Under the pieces are notes generated by a model. The model was not told where the DNA came from. It saw nothing but the letters and a program-made list of their open reading frames with translations, and searched no databases. Of a DNA stretch of 64,000 nucleotides, positions 1-9,186 are shown piece by piece. Made by a program: the position numbers and the translations under genes. The stretch lies in the NCBI GenBank assembly GCA_016935015.1, contig JAFGRT010000076.1, forward strand, positions 1 to 64,000. Reading direction: 5' to 3'. Each line of letters opens with the position of its first letter. The first letter of the stretch is position 1. Origin of the DNA: Acidobacteriota bacterium (GTDB lineage Bacteria; Acidobacteriota; JAAYUB01).

Positions 1-38
1 ATGGGGTGTCGGCCGGCGGGGCGTGCGGATGGTTCGGC

Positions 39-2648
39 TTACTTCGGCGGCAGCAGGATGAATTTGTCATTGTCCAGGCGGAGACGCAGGCGGCGGGGCA
101 GCGGCTCCCCGACATGCTGCTGGTACAACTTCAGGGCGTGTTCGTGGAGGCGGGCCGGCTGGATTTCGCCGTTGACTTCCAGCCCGTCATCGTCCAGCAC
201 GATTTCGGCCGTCTGGTTGTCGGCCACCACGTTTTCGTCCACCAGGAGCCGGCGCAGGTTCCGCAGAAAGGTGGTCTTCTTATCCAGTTCCTGCCGGGTG
301 AAACCGATTTCCTTGTGGGCTTGCTCCAGCTTCTTCAGCACAGTGACCATCTCTTTCTTGAGGGCTTCCTGTTCCCGCCCTTTTGATTCCTTTACAGCTT
401 TTTCCAGCGTCTTTAGCTTGGTTTCCAGCTCTACGATCTCCTGGACGCGGTGCTGCATTTGCTTTTCGACGTGTTTTTGCTCCTGGATTTGCTGGGTGTG
501 CTGTTCCGCCACCTGGACATGATAGGTGGCCATAGCCTGGCGCTTTTTCGCCAATTCCTCCGCCCGTGCCTTCAGCTCCTGCTCCAGGTGCTGCAGTTTT
601 TTCTGCGCTTCCTCATCGGTGAGGTTTTCCTGTTTCTGCCGAATCTTTTCCTGGAGTTCCTTCACCCGGGCGTACTCCTTCTCCAGGGCGGCCTGTTTTT
701 CTTTCAGCTCGGCCTGGATCTGGTGCTGACGCTCCGCCTGGGCGGCGTGCAACGCTTCCTGTTTTGCCTGGATTTCCTTCTGTTTCGCCAGTTCATCCTG
801 GCGGGCTTTTTGTTCGGCGTCCTGTTTGACCTCACGTTCGACCCGTTCGGTTTCCCGCACCTCACGCTCGGCTTCGCGTCTAGCCTCCCGCTCGATCCGT
901 TCGGTTTCCCGCACCTCACGCTCGGGTTCGCGTCTAGCCTCCCGCTCGATCCGTTCGGTTTCCCGCACCTCACGCTCGGCTTCCCGGGCGTCGCGCTCCC
1001 GCTTTTCTGCCTGCCGTTCGTCCCAATCCCCGGTTTTGGCCGGCGGCACGGGTGGGGCCGGAGGAGCCATTACAGCCGGCGGCGGAGGCGGAGGACTCGT
1101 TGCCCGGGCCGGCTTCTCCGGGGCGGGTGGGGCCGGCGGTTGGGGTGCTTCCGCCTGCATCGGCGGGACCGGTGGTGCAGCCGGTTCCGCCCCGGCCGGT
1201 GTTTCCGCGGATGGCACACGGGGCACCGGGAGAGCCGCTGGGGCCGGGGCCTCGGCGGCCGGGGGTGTTGAGGCCGGGAGTGCCACCGGTTCAGGCGGAG
1301 CGGGTGCGGCCGGGGGTGCCGGCGGTTTGGCCGAAAGGGCCTGTTTTACGGTTTTGTCCAGCCAGGGTTGGAGCGCCGCGATCTCGGCGGCGGACAGCAC
1401 CTGGCCGTTCCGTTTGACCTGGTCGATGCGACCGTTTTTCAGAGAGACCACGAATGTTTCGGTCCCGTTCGCCGCCGGTCGTTGAAAGGTAATGACCTGG
1501 GAAGTGATCTCCTTTTGGGTGGTTACGTCGGGAGTTCCTTCTGCGGGCACGGCGGACACGGCGGCGTGTGCCGCCGGATGGGCGACCACAGGGATATTCA
1601 TCCAGGCGGTGAACATCATGACGGTGAGGGCCACGATGACGATGAACGACATGCGGGCGGACAGCGCCGCCGATGGATGGGGAGACGTAGTCATGAGCAG
1701 AATCCTCCGGTAGAGTTGATTTCTGCCGCCGACGACGGTCAGACCGGGTTGAGGAAGACGAAATGATTGCTGCTGCAGATTCACCAGGGCGCGGGCCAGC
1801 AACAGGGGATTCTCGCAGGCGCCCACGGCCAGCTCGTCGCAGCAATGCTCCCGCTCACGGCGGATGACGGATGACATCCACCAGACGGCCGGATGGTAGA
1901 AAAACAGGATCTCGGCCATGGACTGGAGCAGGTTGACCAACGGATCGAGACGGCGCACATGGGCCAGTTCATGGGCCAGCACGGCTTCCACCTGTTCGGC
2001 CGGCAATCCGGTCAGCACGGCGGCCGGCAGGAGGATGACCGGTTTCAGGTGGCCGATGACCAGGGGCACCTGCGCCCGCAGGGATACCAGGACGGCGGTG
2101 GCCCGCGGCATCTCCAGCCGCTGGTGCAACCGGGCCACTTTCTCCTGCCAGGCCGGTGGCAAAGCCCGTACTTGGTGGGTCCGGAGCCGCCGGTTGACCA
2201 GCCAGCCGCCCGTCAGCCGGACGGAGAGGATCAGGACGCCCAGCCACCAGCCGCTGATGAACAGGGGGAAATAATGGGGCAGCATCCCCTCCGGAGCGGC
2301 CGTTGGGCCGCCGGCGGGCGACATGTGGATGGCGGAATCCGGCGGCGGACCCCAGGGGGCCGGCCCCACACCGGTCAGCGGCAGCGGACCGGTGGTTGGC
2401 GATGGCCAGCCCTGGCTGCCGGCGGGCGGCGCCAGCTGGAACAGGAAGGTACCGCCGGCCAGCAAGAGAAACAGCCCCAGGGCGGCTATGGCGAGGGCAT
2501 AGCGCAGCCGGCACTGTTCGGCTCTCGTCAGCCGCAGCAGCAGGCCCAGGGCGGCGGCCAGCACCACACCGTGCCACAGGGAATGGATGAGGGTCCAGCC
2601 CAGAGCCTGCACGATGGTCGCCGGAAGGATATCCGCCAGGATGTTCAT
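39..2648 (-). CDS. BlaR1/MecR1-like M56 family membrane metallopeptidase with C-terminal charged helix/coiled coil
   Basis: 869 aa; N-terminal TM helices; HELAHVRRLD (HExxH) and REREHCCDELAV motifs of M56; directly downstream of a blaI-like gene with ATGA overlap; no transpeptidase/PBP sensor motifs seen at the C-terminus. Confidence 0.9.
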   Translation of the reverse strand: MNILADILPATIVQALGWTLIHSLWHGVVLAAALGLLLRLTRAEQCRLRYALAIAALGLFLLLAGGTFLFQLAPPAGSQGWPSPTTGPLPLTGVGPAPWGPPPDSAIHMSPAGGPTAAPEGMLPHYFPLFISGWWLGVLILSVRLTGGWLVNRRLRTHQVRALPPAWQEKVARLHQRLEMPRATAVLVSLRAQVPLVIGHLKPVILLPAAVLTGLPAEQVEAVLAHELAHVRRLDPLVNLLQSMAEILFFYHPAVWWMSSVIRREREHCCDELAVGACENPLLLARALVNLQQQSFRLPQPGLTVVGGRNQLYRRILLMTTSPHPSAALSARMSFIVIVALTVMMFTAWMNIPVVAHPAAHAAVSAVPAEGTPDVTTQKEITSQVITFQRPAANGTETFVVSLKNGRIDQVKRNGQVLSAAEIAALQPWLDKTVKQALSAKPPAPPAAPAPPEPVALPASTPPAAEAPAPAALPVPRVPSAETPAGAEPAAPPVPPMQAEAPQPPAPPAPEKPARATSPPPPPPAVMAPPAPPVPPAKTGDWDERQAEKRERDAREAEREVRETERIEREARREPEREVRETERIEREARREAEREVRETERVEREVKQDAEQKARQDELAKQKEIQAKQEALHAAQAERQHQIQAELKEKQAALEKEYARVKELQEKIRQKQENLTDEEAQKKLQHLEQELKARAEELAKKRQAMATYHVQVAEQHTQQIQEQKHVEKQMQHRVQEIVELETKLKTLEKAVKESKGREQEALKKEMVTVLKKLEQAHKEIGFTRQELDKKTTFLRNLRRLLVDENVVADNQTAEIVLDDDGLEVNGEIQPARLHEHALKLYQQHVGEPLPRRLRLRLDNDKFILLPPK
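836..983. repeat. 54-bp in-frame tandem repeat (18-aa unit, about 2.7 copies) inside the M56 gene
   Basis: Units 854-907 and 908-961 are identical except one base (872 c / 926 g); partial copies on both flanks; encodes REVRETERIEREARREAE-type repeats. Confidence 0.9.
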
Positions 2649-3031
2649 GACCGCTCCTTTTCCATGTCATCGAGCAATCGGCGGATCTGCCGCAGTTCCG
2701 CCGGTGAGGTGCGCTGGGGATCCAGCGCCTGCATGACCAGTTTGGCGGCCGAGCCGCCGAAGGCGCTTTCCAGCAGCCGGTCCAGCAGCATCTGCTGGGT
2801 CTCGCTTTCCTGGTACAGGGTCGCGTAGACGTGCTGCCGCCGGCGGGTGTCCCGCTCCAGCATGCCCTTATCCGTCATGATCTGCATGATTTTGAGGGTG
2901 GTGGTATAGCCCACGTCCTTGTGCCGGCGCAACCGCTCGTGGACGAAGCGCACGGTGGACGGCCCGTGTTCCCAGAGGATCCGCAGTACGTCCAGTTCGG
3001 CCTCCGTCGGTTGCAATGGCTTGGTTTTCAT
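2645..3031 (-). CDS. BlaI/MecI-family transcriptional repressor
   Basis: 128 aa; LQPTEAELDVLRILWEHGPSTVRFVHERL...GYTTTLKIMQIMTDKGMLERD is typical of the penicillinase-repressor winged helix. Confidence 0.93.
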   Translation of the reverse strand: MKTKPLQPTEAELDVLRILWEHGPSTVRFVHERLRRHKDVGYTTTLKIMQIMTDKGMLERDTRRRQHVYATLYQESETQQMLLDRLLESAFGGSAAKLVMQALDPQRTSPAELRQIRRLLDDMEKERS

Positions 3032-3149
3032 GGCTTCCCTCGTTTCACTACACCTTGTTTATCACACTGTTACTGTCGTCTTCTTCAATCCGGTCCGGCC
3101 GTCGCCGGGGCCGGGGTGGCCGCTTCACAGCGAGGCGGCTGATTCTAAC

Positions 3150-3222
3150 TACGAAAGCTTTCGTATTTTCATCCTACTCCTCGTGGAGCAGGCTGTCAAG
3201 AGTTAATACGAATATTTTCGTA
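3150..3222 (-). promoter_or_regulatory. Promoter of blaI-like/M56 operon flanked by two BlaI-type operators
   Basis: Minus strand TTGACA (3194-3199), 17-nt spacer, TAGGAT (3171-3176); TACGAAAGCTTTCGTA at 3150-3165 and TACGAATATTTTCGTA at 3207-3222. Confidence 0.8.
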
Positions 3223-3471
3223 GAAAGTTTTGGGCAGGCATTCTTTTTTTGCATGTTGATAGATGGAACGGAGTATTACACCTTATTTACATTGGCTTTA
3301 TGTGTTTTCCAGCCGCCTTTGGGGACAGCCGCGGTCACGAGCTCATGTCCGGTCAGACGACGGCCGCTGCGAGGGCCGACATTCGATGGTTCTCGAACAG
3401 TGTACAAAAACGAAACTTTTCCGGCTTTCAACCGATAATATTTATAATATACCCGGCGTGAGGTTTTCATC

Positions 3472-4515
3472 ATGACTAAAATACAGGATGGCGGCTTCCG
3501 TCCGCCGATCCCGCCGGCCGATATCCGTGCGGAGAGCAAGGAAAATACACCAGCCGACAAAACCCCGCCGGCCGCGCCGTCGCAGGCGGAGCGGTTTCCG
3601 GACAAGGTTCAGGAGCACGCCGGCCGGGCGACGATCCTGGACCCTGCACCGGCAACGGGTCCGTCCAGGCCGGACGTTGTCGCCGGGGGACCGGCGGCGG
3701 ATACCCCCGAGCTGACCGAATCCATGACAGCCAGGTTCAAAATGGCCCGGTTGAATCCGGCCGCCCGTCCGGACACCTCCATGACGGCCGAAAGAATCGT
3801 CCGCGAACTGAAGACCAAGCCCGAACCGGCGCGGCTGGAGCAGCTGGCAACGAGAGCGTTGACCCATTTCGCAAAGGCCAGCGGGGCCGGTCAGGCGGAA
3901 ATGCAGGCGCATCAGGCCGTGCTGGAGTCGGCAAGAAGCCAATGGGAAAAGATGGTCCAGGATGAACAACCGGCGGGGGGTAGCCAGCAAAGCGAAATGG
4001 AAGCGGCCGTCTTCAGTGAGTTGACGGCCCACTTCTCGAGCGCTGCCGGGGCAGATCCTATGGCGGCCCTGTTCGGCGCGATGAAAGAGTCCGTCGAGGA
4101 GGTAAACAAGGACAAGAAATACGCCCTGGAAAAACTGCAGTCGATGAACGAGATCGCCGAAGCGTACGGCGACTATCTGCAGGAACTGCAGGAACAGTCG
4201 GCGGCCGCCACGGGGGAGGAGTCGGACGGCAAAACCAAGATCGACGTGCGGTTCCCGCGGCCACCTGGATCGGACGATGTGCTTCAGATCACCCGGTTGG
4301 GCCCCAAGGAACGGGTGGCCATGAGCTCCGTGGAGTTGGATGCGCAGATCGGTGATTTGGAGCGACTCAAGAATGAGATTGATGATGTGACGCAAATGGA
4401 GCAACTGAATTTACAGTCAAACCTCCAAAAATCGAAGCAGCTCATGCAAACGATAAGCAACATCCTGAAGGCCCTGTCTGACACCAGCCGCTCCCTCCTC
4501 CAAAACATGAAATGA
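3472..4515 (+). CDS. Hypothetical proline-rich protein with helical C-terminus, no signal peptide
   Basis: 347-aa ORF; AT-rich upstream segment with TATAAT; the most plausible frame in this interval. Confidence 0.75.
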   Translation: MTKIQDGGFRPPIPPADIRAESKENTPADKTPPAAPSQAERFPDKVQEHAGRATILDPAPATGPSRPDVVAGGPAADTPELTESMTARFKMARLNPAARPDTSMTAERIVRELKTKPEPARLEQLATRALTHFAKASGAGQAEMQAHQAVLESARSQWEKMVQDEQPAGGSQQSEMEAAVFSELTAHFSSAAGADPMAALFGAMKESVEEVNKDKKYALEKLQSMNEIAEAYGDYLQELQEQSAAATGEESDGKTKIDVRFPRPPGSDDVLQITRLGPKERVAMSSVELDAQIGDLERLKNEIDDVTQMEQLNLQSNLQKSKQLMQTISNILKALSDTSRSLLQNMK

Positions 4516-4543
4516 CCGTTGCTGGACGTCGGTGCCGTTCCCG

Positions 4544-6019
4544 TCAGCGCGCCCGGACTTCGGCCACCACTGCCGTGAATTCCTGCCCGATGGCATCGTC
4601 CTGCGGCCGGATCAGACAATTCATCCCGAGTATGGTCAGCAGGTTGGCGATGAAACCGGGCACGATCTCGTACAGGAAGGTGTCCCAGCCCAGCAGCTTC
4701 CAGGCGATGAGGACGGCCGTACCGGCCAGCATGCCGGCCAGCGCCGCTTGCCAGGTGGTGCGGCGCGAATAGAGGGCGGCCAGCACCAACGGTCCGAACG
4801 CCGCGCCGAAGCCACCCCAGGCGTAGGCCACCAGCCCGAGGACGGTGTTCTCGGGATCCATGGCCAGGGCCAGCGCCACGACGGCGATGACCAGCACGCA
4901 CACCCGCCCCATCCACATGAGCTCGCGGTCGCCCGGCTGGCGGCGCAGGACGCGCTTGTAGAAGTCTTCCGTCAGGGTGGACGAGGAGACCAGCAGCTGC
5001 GAGTCGATGGTGGACATGATGGCCGACAGGATGGCCGCCAGCAGGATACCGCCCAGCCAGGGGTTGAACAGGTCCTGGATCATGTAAATGAAGACTTTCT
5101 CGTTGTTCCCCCAGGCCAGGCCGGGATACATGGGCACCGCCAGCAGGCCCACGGCCACGGCGCCGCCCAGGGAAAGGACCACCCAGATCATGGCGATGGT
5201 CATGGCCCGTGGCAGGGCGCGGATGGACCGGATGCCCATGAAGCGGGCCAGGATATGGGGCTGGCCGAAATAGCCCAGTCCCCAGGCCGCGGCCGAAACG
5301 ATGCCCAGCACGGCGGTCAGGTCGAAGACCGCGGGCAGAAGGCCACCGGCGATTTCGTTGGCGGCCATGGCCCGGGTCACCACCGCCGGATCGGATCCGA
5401 TGTGGGTGTAGGCCAGCACCGGCACCACCAGGATGGCGAAAAACATGAGGCTGCCCTGCACGAAATCGGTCCAGCAGACGGCCAGGAAGCCACCCAGGAA
5501 GGTGTAGCCGACAATGACCGTCCCGCCGATGAGGACGGCCACATGGTAGTCCACCTGGAACATGGACTCGAACAGCTTGCCCGAGGCCACCAGGCCCGAC
5601 GAGGAGTAAATGGTAAAAAAGAAGATGGTGATGGCCGCCGAGATGACGCGCAGCAGGCCGGTGGGGTCCTTGAAGCGTTCCTCGAAAAAGGTGGACAGGG
5701 TCAGGGCGCGGGTGTTGTGGGTGTAGACGCGCAGCCGGGCCGACACCAGATACCAGTTGAAGAAGGTGCCGATGGCCAGGCCGATGGCGATCCAGCTCTG
5801 CATCAGTCCGCCGACGTAAATGGCGCCGGGTAGGCCCATGAGCAGCCAGCCGCTCATGTCGCTGGCCTGGGCCGACAGGGCGGTGACCCAGCTGCCCAGG
5901 CCGCGGCCGCCCAGCAGGTAGCCCTCGATGTCGCCGGTGCGGCGGAAAAAGTATGCGCCGATGATCATCAGGAAGACCAGATAGACGATGAAGGTGAGCA
6001 GGGTTTCGACACTGACCAT
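4544..6019 (-). CDS. putP: Sodium/proline symporter (SSS family)
   Basis: 491 aa from MVSVETLLTFIVYLV; GYLLGGRGLGSWVTALSAQASDMSGWLLMGLPG motif and many TM helices; the longer ORF to 6454 is an N-terminal over-extension. Confidence 0.9.
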   Translation of the reverse strand: MVSVETLLTFIVYLVFLMIIGAYFFRRTGDIEGYLLGGRGLGSWVTALSAQASDMSGWLLMGLPGAIYVGGLMQSWIAIGLAIGTFFNWYLVSARLRVYTHNTRALTLSTFFEERFKDPTGLLRVISAAITIFFFTIYSSSGLVASGKLFESMFQVDYHVAVLIGGTVIVGYTFLGGFLAVCWTDFVQGSLMFFAILVVPVLAYTHIGSDPAVVTRAMAANEIAGGLLPAVFDLTAVLGIVSAAAWGLGYFGQPHILARFMGIRSIRALPRAMTIAMIWVVLSLGGAVAVGLLAVPMYPGLAWGNNEKVFIYMIQDLFNPWLGGILLAAILSAIMSTIDSQLLVSSSTLTEDFYKRVLRRQPGDRELMWMGRVCVLVIAVVALALAMDPENTVLGLVAYAWGGFGAAFGPLVLAALYSRRTTWQAALAGMLAGTAVLIAWKLLGWDTFLYEIVPGFIANLLTILGMNCLIRPQDDAIGQEFTAVVAEVRAR

Positions 6020-6120
6020 GGTGGCACTCCTCCGGGCGGATTGGGCGGCGCAAACATGAAGCCCCATTGTAGGGAAAACATCGGTTGAATTCAACAGAAC
6101 TTGCTGGGGGTAGAATTCGC

Positions 6121-8181
6121 TTATTCGGCGAGGGCCAGCCGCAGGCGCAGCAGATCGAGGACGGTCAGCGGCCGGGTGACGGCGCTGCCGGCCGGCGGGG
6201 ATTCGGCGCCGGTCAGCTGATCGGACAGCGTGGCCAGGTCCCCGGCATCCATGACGCCGTCTTCGTTGAGGTCGTACCAGAGGAGGGGGCGAACGGCGCA
6301 GGCCTCGTCGCTCACCTCCAGCCAGGTAAAGGCGGGCACGCCCGTATCCAGCACGGCCGTGTCCGGATCGGCCACCGTCGTGCCGGGCGGTATCTCCAGC
6401 CAATGCGGCGGTTGCCAGGTCCCATCCTGCCAGCGACGCCAGCACGGCGCCCACCGGCCGTCAACCGACTCCAGCCAAACGGTGTAGACGCCACCTTTCC
6501 CGTCGGCCGCCAAGGCCGGATAGCCGGCCGTGGGGCCGTCACTCACCTCCGCCGGGGCCTGCCACTCCTCCGCCACACGCCGGCGATGCCAGATTCGACC
6601 CGGTGTGGGGCCGGGTCCGATCCCGGCCCGGTCCCACACCAGGAGGTGGAGATCACCGGCGGCATCGGCCACCACGGCGGGACTGGCGTTGGCCGTGTCC
6701 GGCACCGTCGCGGCGTTGGACCAGCCGTCGTCCGCCCAGGTGCGGTGCCGGATGCCGTCCATGGTGGCCCAGAACAGGTGCAGCCGGCCGGTGGGATCCA
6801 CACAGGCGTCCAGCAGGTGGCGCCAGCGGTCGGAAATGCCGGTGAGCGCGTCACCGGTGGAGAGAAACATTTCCTCCGACCAGGTAAGGCCGTCCCAGTG
6901 CCGGCCGTAGATGCCGGTGGGACGAAGGTAGTCGCGCCAGTAGTACTCGGCCCAGAAGACCCACAGCGTGTCGTCGGGCAGAATAACCAGCCGGCCGTCC
7001 AGCAGGCCGGGGCGCTTGCTGTCCGTCACCCGGGTCGAATCATCCTTCGCCGACGCGTCGTGAAGGGGGCCGGTCAGAAACAGGCCGGGCGTACAGCCGG
7101 CCAGGCCGGCCCAGAGGAGCCAGGCCCCGTCGTCCGTCTCGCCGGTGTCCAGCAAACGCCGGGCGGCAGGCGCGTCCAGGAACGGGCGGCCGGCCGCCGG
7201 AGCCGGCGGGCCCAGGCCCAGGGAATGGATATCGGCGGGGCCGGCCGGCTCATCGCCCAGGCGCACGGCCAGCAGGTCGCCCCCGGCGCGGGTCAGGAGG
7301 TGCGGTTGCCGGATGTCCCAGCCGTGGGCGACGGGTGGCGGTGCCGGTGGCCGGTCCAGCTGTATGGCGCTCTCGTTGACGTAAGCCTCCCAGCCCGTTT
7401 CGTAGTGGGTAAAAATGATGAGATTTTGGCGTTCGATGCGATCCACCATGATCCGCGTCGGGATCTGGATGCGGATCTCCGTCATGAGATGATGGTCGCC
7501 CAGGGGCGTGATTTCATCGGTGATGGGTTCGATGAAGGCCCAGTCGCCGATCTGCCGCGGATCGTCCCCCACCAGAACGGCGTTGCTGACGTGGCCGATG
7601 CCATACGAGGTCACCATGTAGACGGGCAGGTTGTAGAGAGGCTGCCCGCCGTCGAAAAAACCGAAGCCCAGATCCTCGCCATAACCGGCCGCCCGGATGT
7701 GAAGCTGGGTGGAGAAGTGGGTGCAGACGAACCAGTCGGGATCGTAGCAGAACTCATTGAGGGGATCCACGGCCAGGATGCGACGCAGCCAGTCCAGGCG
7801 CTCGGCCCGGCCGGTGAGGCGGTTCCAGTCGCCGGGCAGGCGCCCGCCGTCCAGGGCGCCGGCCAGCAGGTCGGCGTCGGCGCCATCCACCCGGCCGTCG
7901 GCGTTGACGTCGGCCCGGAAGGACGCCGGCAGATGGCCGTCCGCCATGGCGTACACCAGATCCAGGTCGGTGGTGGTGAGGGCGCCGTCGTTATCGGCGT
8001 CGCCGCTACCGTAGCTGTTGGTGGCGGGCATGGGTCGGTGGAAGGGATCGAGGCCGTCCCAGGCGCGGTGGTAGGCGGCGGCCCGGGCGGCGGGCCACAA
8101 GCCGGCGGCTATCATCAGCCCGAGGAGGGCCAGCCGGGGCCATCGGGATCGTGTTCGGCGCGTGAGGGTAGGGTTGGGCAT
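6121..8181 (-). CDS. Secreted protein with dockerin type I-like Ca-binding repeats and sialidase/beta-propeller-like repeats
   Basis: 686 aa; N-terminal hydrophobic signal; DADNDGALTTTDL, DVNADGRVDGADADLL and C-terminal DLNEDGVMDAGDLATL; repeated W-rich 'P-x-x-A-D-x-x-G-x-x-h-x-x-W' segments. Confidence 0.75.
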   Translation of the reverse strand: MPNPTLTRRTRSRWPRLALLGLMIAAGLWPAARAAAYHRAWDGLDPFHRPMPATNSYGSGDADNDGALTTTDLDLVYAMADGHLPASFRADVNADGRVDGADADLLAGALDGGRLPGDWNRLTGRAERLDWLRRILAVDPLNEFCYDPDWFVCTHFSTQLHIRAAGYGEDLGFGFFDGGQPLYNLPVYMVTSYGIGHVSNAVLVGDDPRQIGDWAFIEPITDEITPLGDHHLMTEIRIQIPTRIMVDRIERQNLIIFTHYETGWEAYVNESAIQLDRPPAPPPVAHGWDIRQPHLLTRAGGDLLAVRLGDEPAGPADIHSLGLGPPAPAAGRPFLDAPAARRLLDTGETDDGAWLLWAGLAGCTPGLFLTGPLHDASAKDDSTRVTDSKRPGLLDGRLVILPDDTLWVFWAEYYWRDYLRPTGIYGRHWDGLTWSEEMFLSTGDALTGISDRWRHLLDACVDPTGRLHLFWATMDGIRHRTWADDGWSNAATVPDTANASPAVVADAAGDLHLLVWDRAGIGPGPTPGRIWHRRRVAEEWQAPAEVSDGPTAGYPALAADGKGGVYTVWLESVDGRWAPCWRRWQDGTWQPPHWLEIPPGTTVADPDTAVLDTGVPAFTWLEVSDEACAVRPLLWYDLNEDGVMDAGDLATLSDQLTGAESPPAGSAVTRPLTVLDLLRLRLALAE

Positions 8182-8261
8182 GGGGATGCTCTCCTGCCGC
8201 CGGGCGGCCGAACCCCGGGCCGATCCGTCATCGGGAAGCGGCGGCGGAATTCGACCGGTCC

Positions 8262-8993
8262 TCAGAATTCTTCCTTTTTCAGGATTTCCGCGAAGACATC
8301 CAGGTAACGCTCGAATTTGTAGTAAATTGCGCCGTTGGTGGCGTGCATGGCTTCCCGAAACCAGTCACAGGATGTCGGATCCTGTTCAAGGCCTTCCCGG
8401 GAGGCGTGATACAGCTGCCGGCTGCTCCGGCTCAGATTGCGGGCGGAGCAGATGGCGGAGGCGTCCTGGTACTGCGCCTGGCGCAGGGAGGCCACCGGGG
8501 CGAACTCATCGGCATACACGCCCACCAGGCGCACGCGGTGGGTACGGCAGTACTCCACCAGCTGCGGCAGGGCCGGCGGCGTCTCGGCCGCGGATGACGT
8601 GCCGCTCATGGCGCCGTTGCTGATGAGCAGGATGCTCTGGGCCTCGGTCCGGCGCGCCTGGAGCAGGGAGAGCAGGGCGGCGTAGGGTCGTGTCGCCGCC
8701 GACCGTTCGGTGAAGCTGAAATTTGCCGGCGGCCAGGTGAGCTCGGTGCCGGAACCCGCCAGGACCCGCCAGAGCTTGTCGTGGCGGAACACGAAGATTT
8801 CCACGGTCCGGTCAGGTGGCAATTCCTGCAGGAGGTAGCGGAAGCCGGCGTCGAATTCCTTCTCGTCCACCTGGGGCCGGAGGTCCTGCTGCAGCACCAC
8901 CATCAAGGGGAGCGGGGCTGGCTTCCGGTCGTCGGCCAATCCGACTACGGAAACAATCAGGCTAAACATGATGAGCAGATTGAAAAAACGCAT
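8262..8993 (-). CDS. Secreted von Willebrand A-like hypothetical protein
   Basis: 243 aa from MRFFNLLIMFSLIVSVVGLA (signal peptide); PLMVVLQQDLR... and SILLISNGAMSGTS resemble VWA-like topology. Confidence 0.6.
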   Translation of the reverse strand: MRFFNLLIMFSLIVSVVGLADDRKPAPLPLMVVLQQDLRPQVDEKEFDAGFRYLLQELPPDRTVEIFVFRHDKLWRVLAGSGTELTWPPANFSFTERSAATRPYAALLSLLQARRTEAQSILLISNGAMSGTSSAAETPPALPQLVEYCRTHRVRLVGVYADEFAPVASLRQAQYQDASAICSARNLSRSSRQLYHASREGLEQDPTSCDWFREAMHATNGAIYYKFERYLDVFAEILKKEEF

Positions 8994-9186
8994 GATGTAC
9001 CCCATCCGATAAAATTGCGTCTGCCAGAATAGACAGCGGCCGAGGCGGCCGGGTTCGATTTTATCGATCCGCGACCGGCCATGGTGCCCATCCATTGCGG
9101 CCAGGACGGGCATAATGCTGTTGCGTTGCCGCCGCAACCTTTCTACAATGAAATGCTGCAGTGAATACCCGCCCCCGGGAGGATCC

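Noticed and set aside
4284-6053. 589-aa minus-strand ORF
   Set aside because: Alternative frame of putP; H/R/P/G-rich shadow ORF.
6085-8307. 740-aa plus-strand ORF
   Set aside because: Antisense to the dockerin-like protein; G/V/R/Q-rich with no domain signal.
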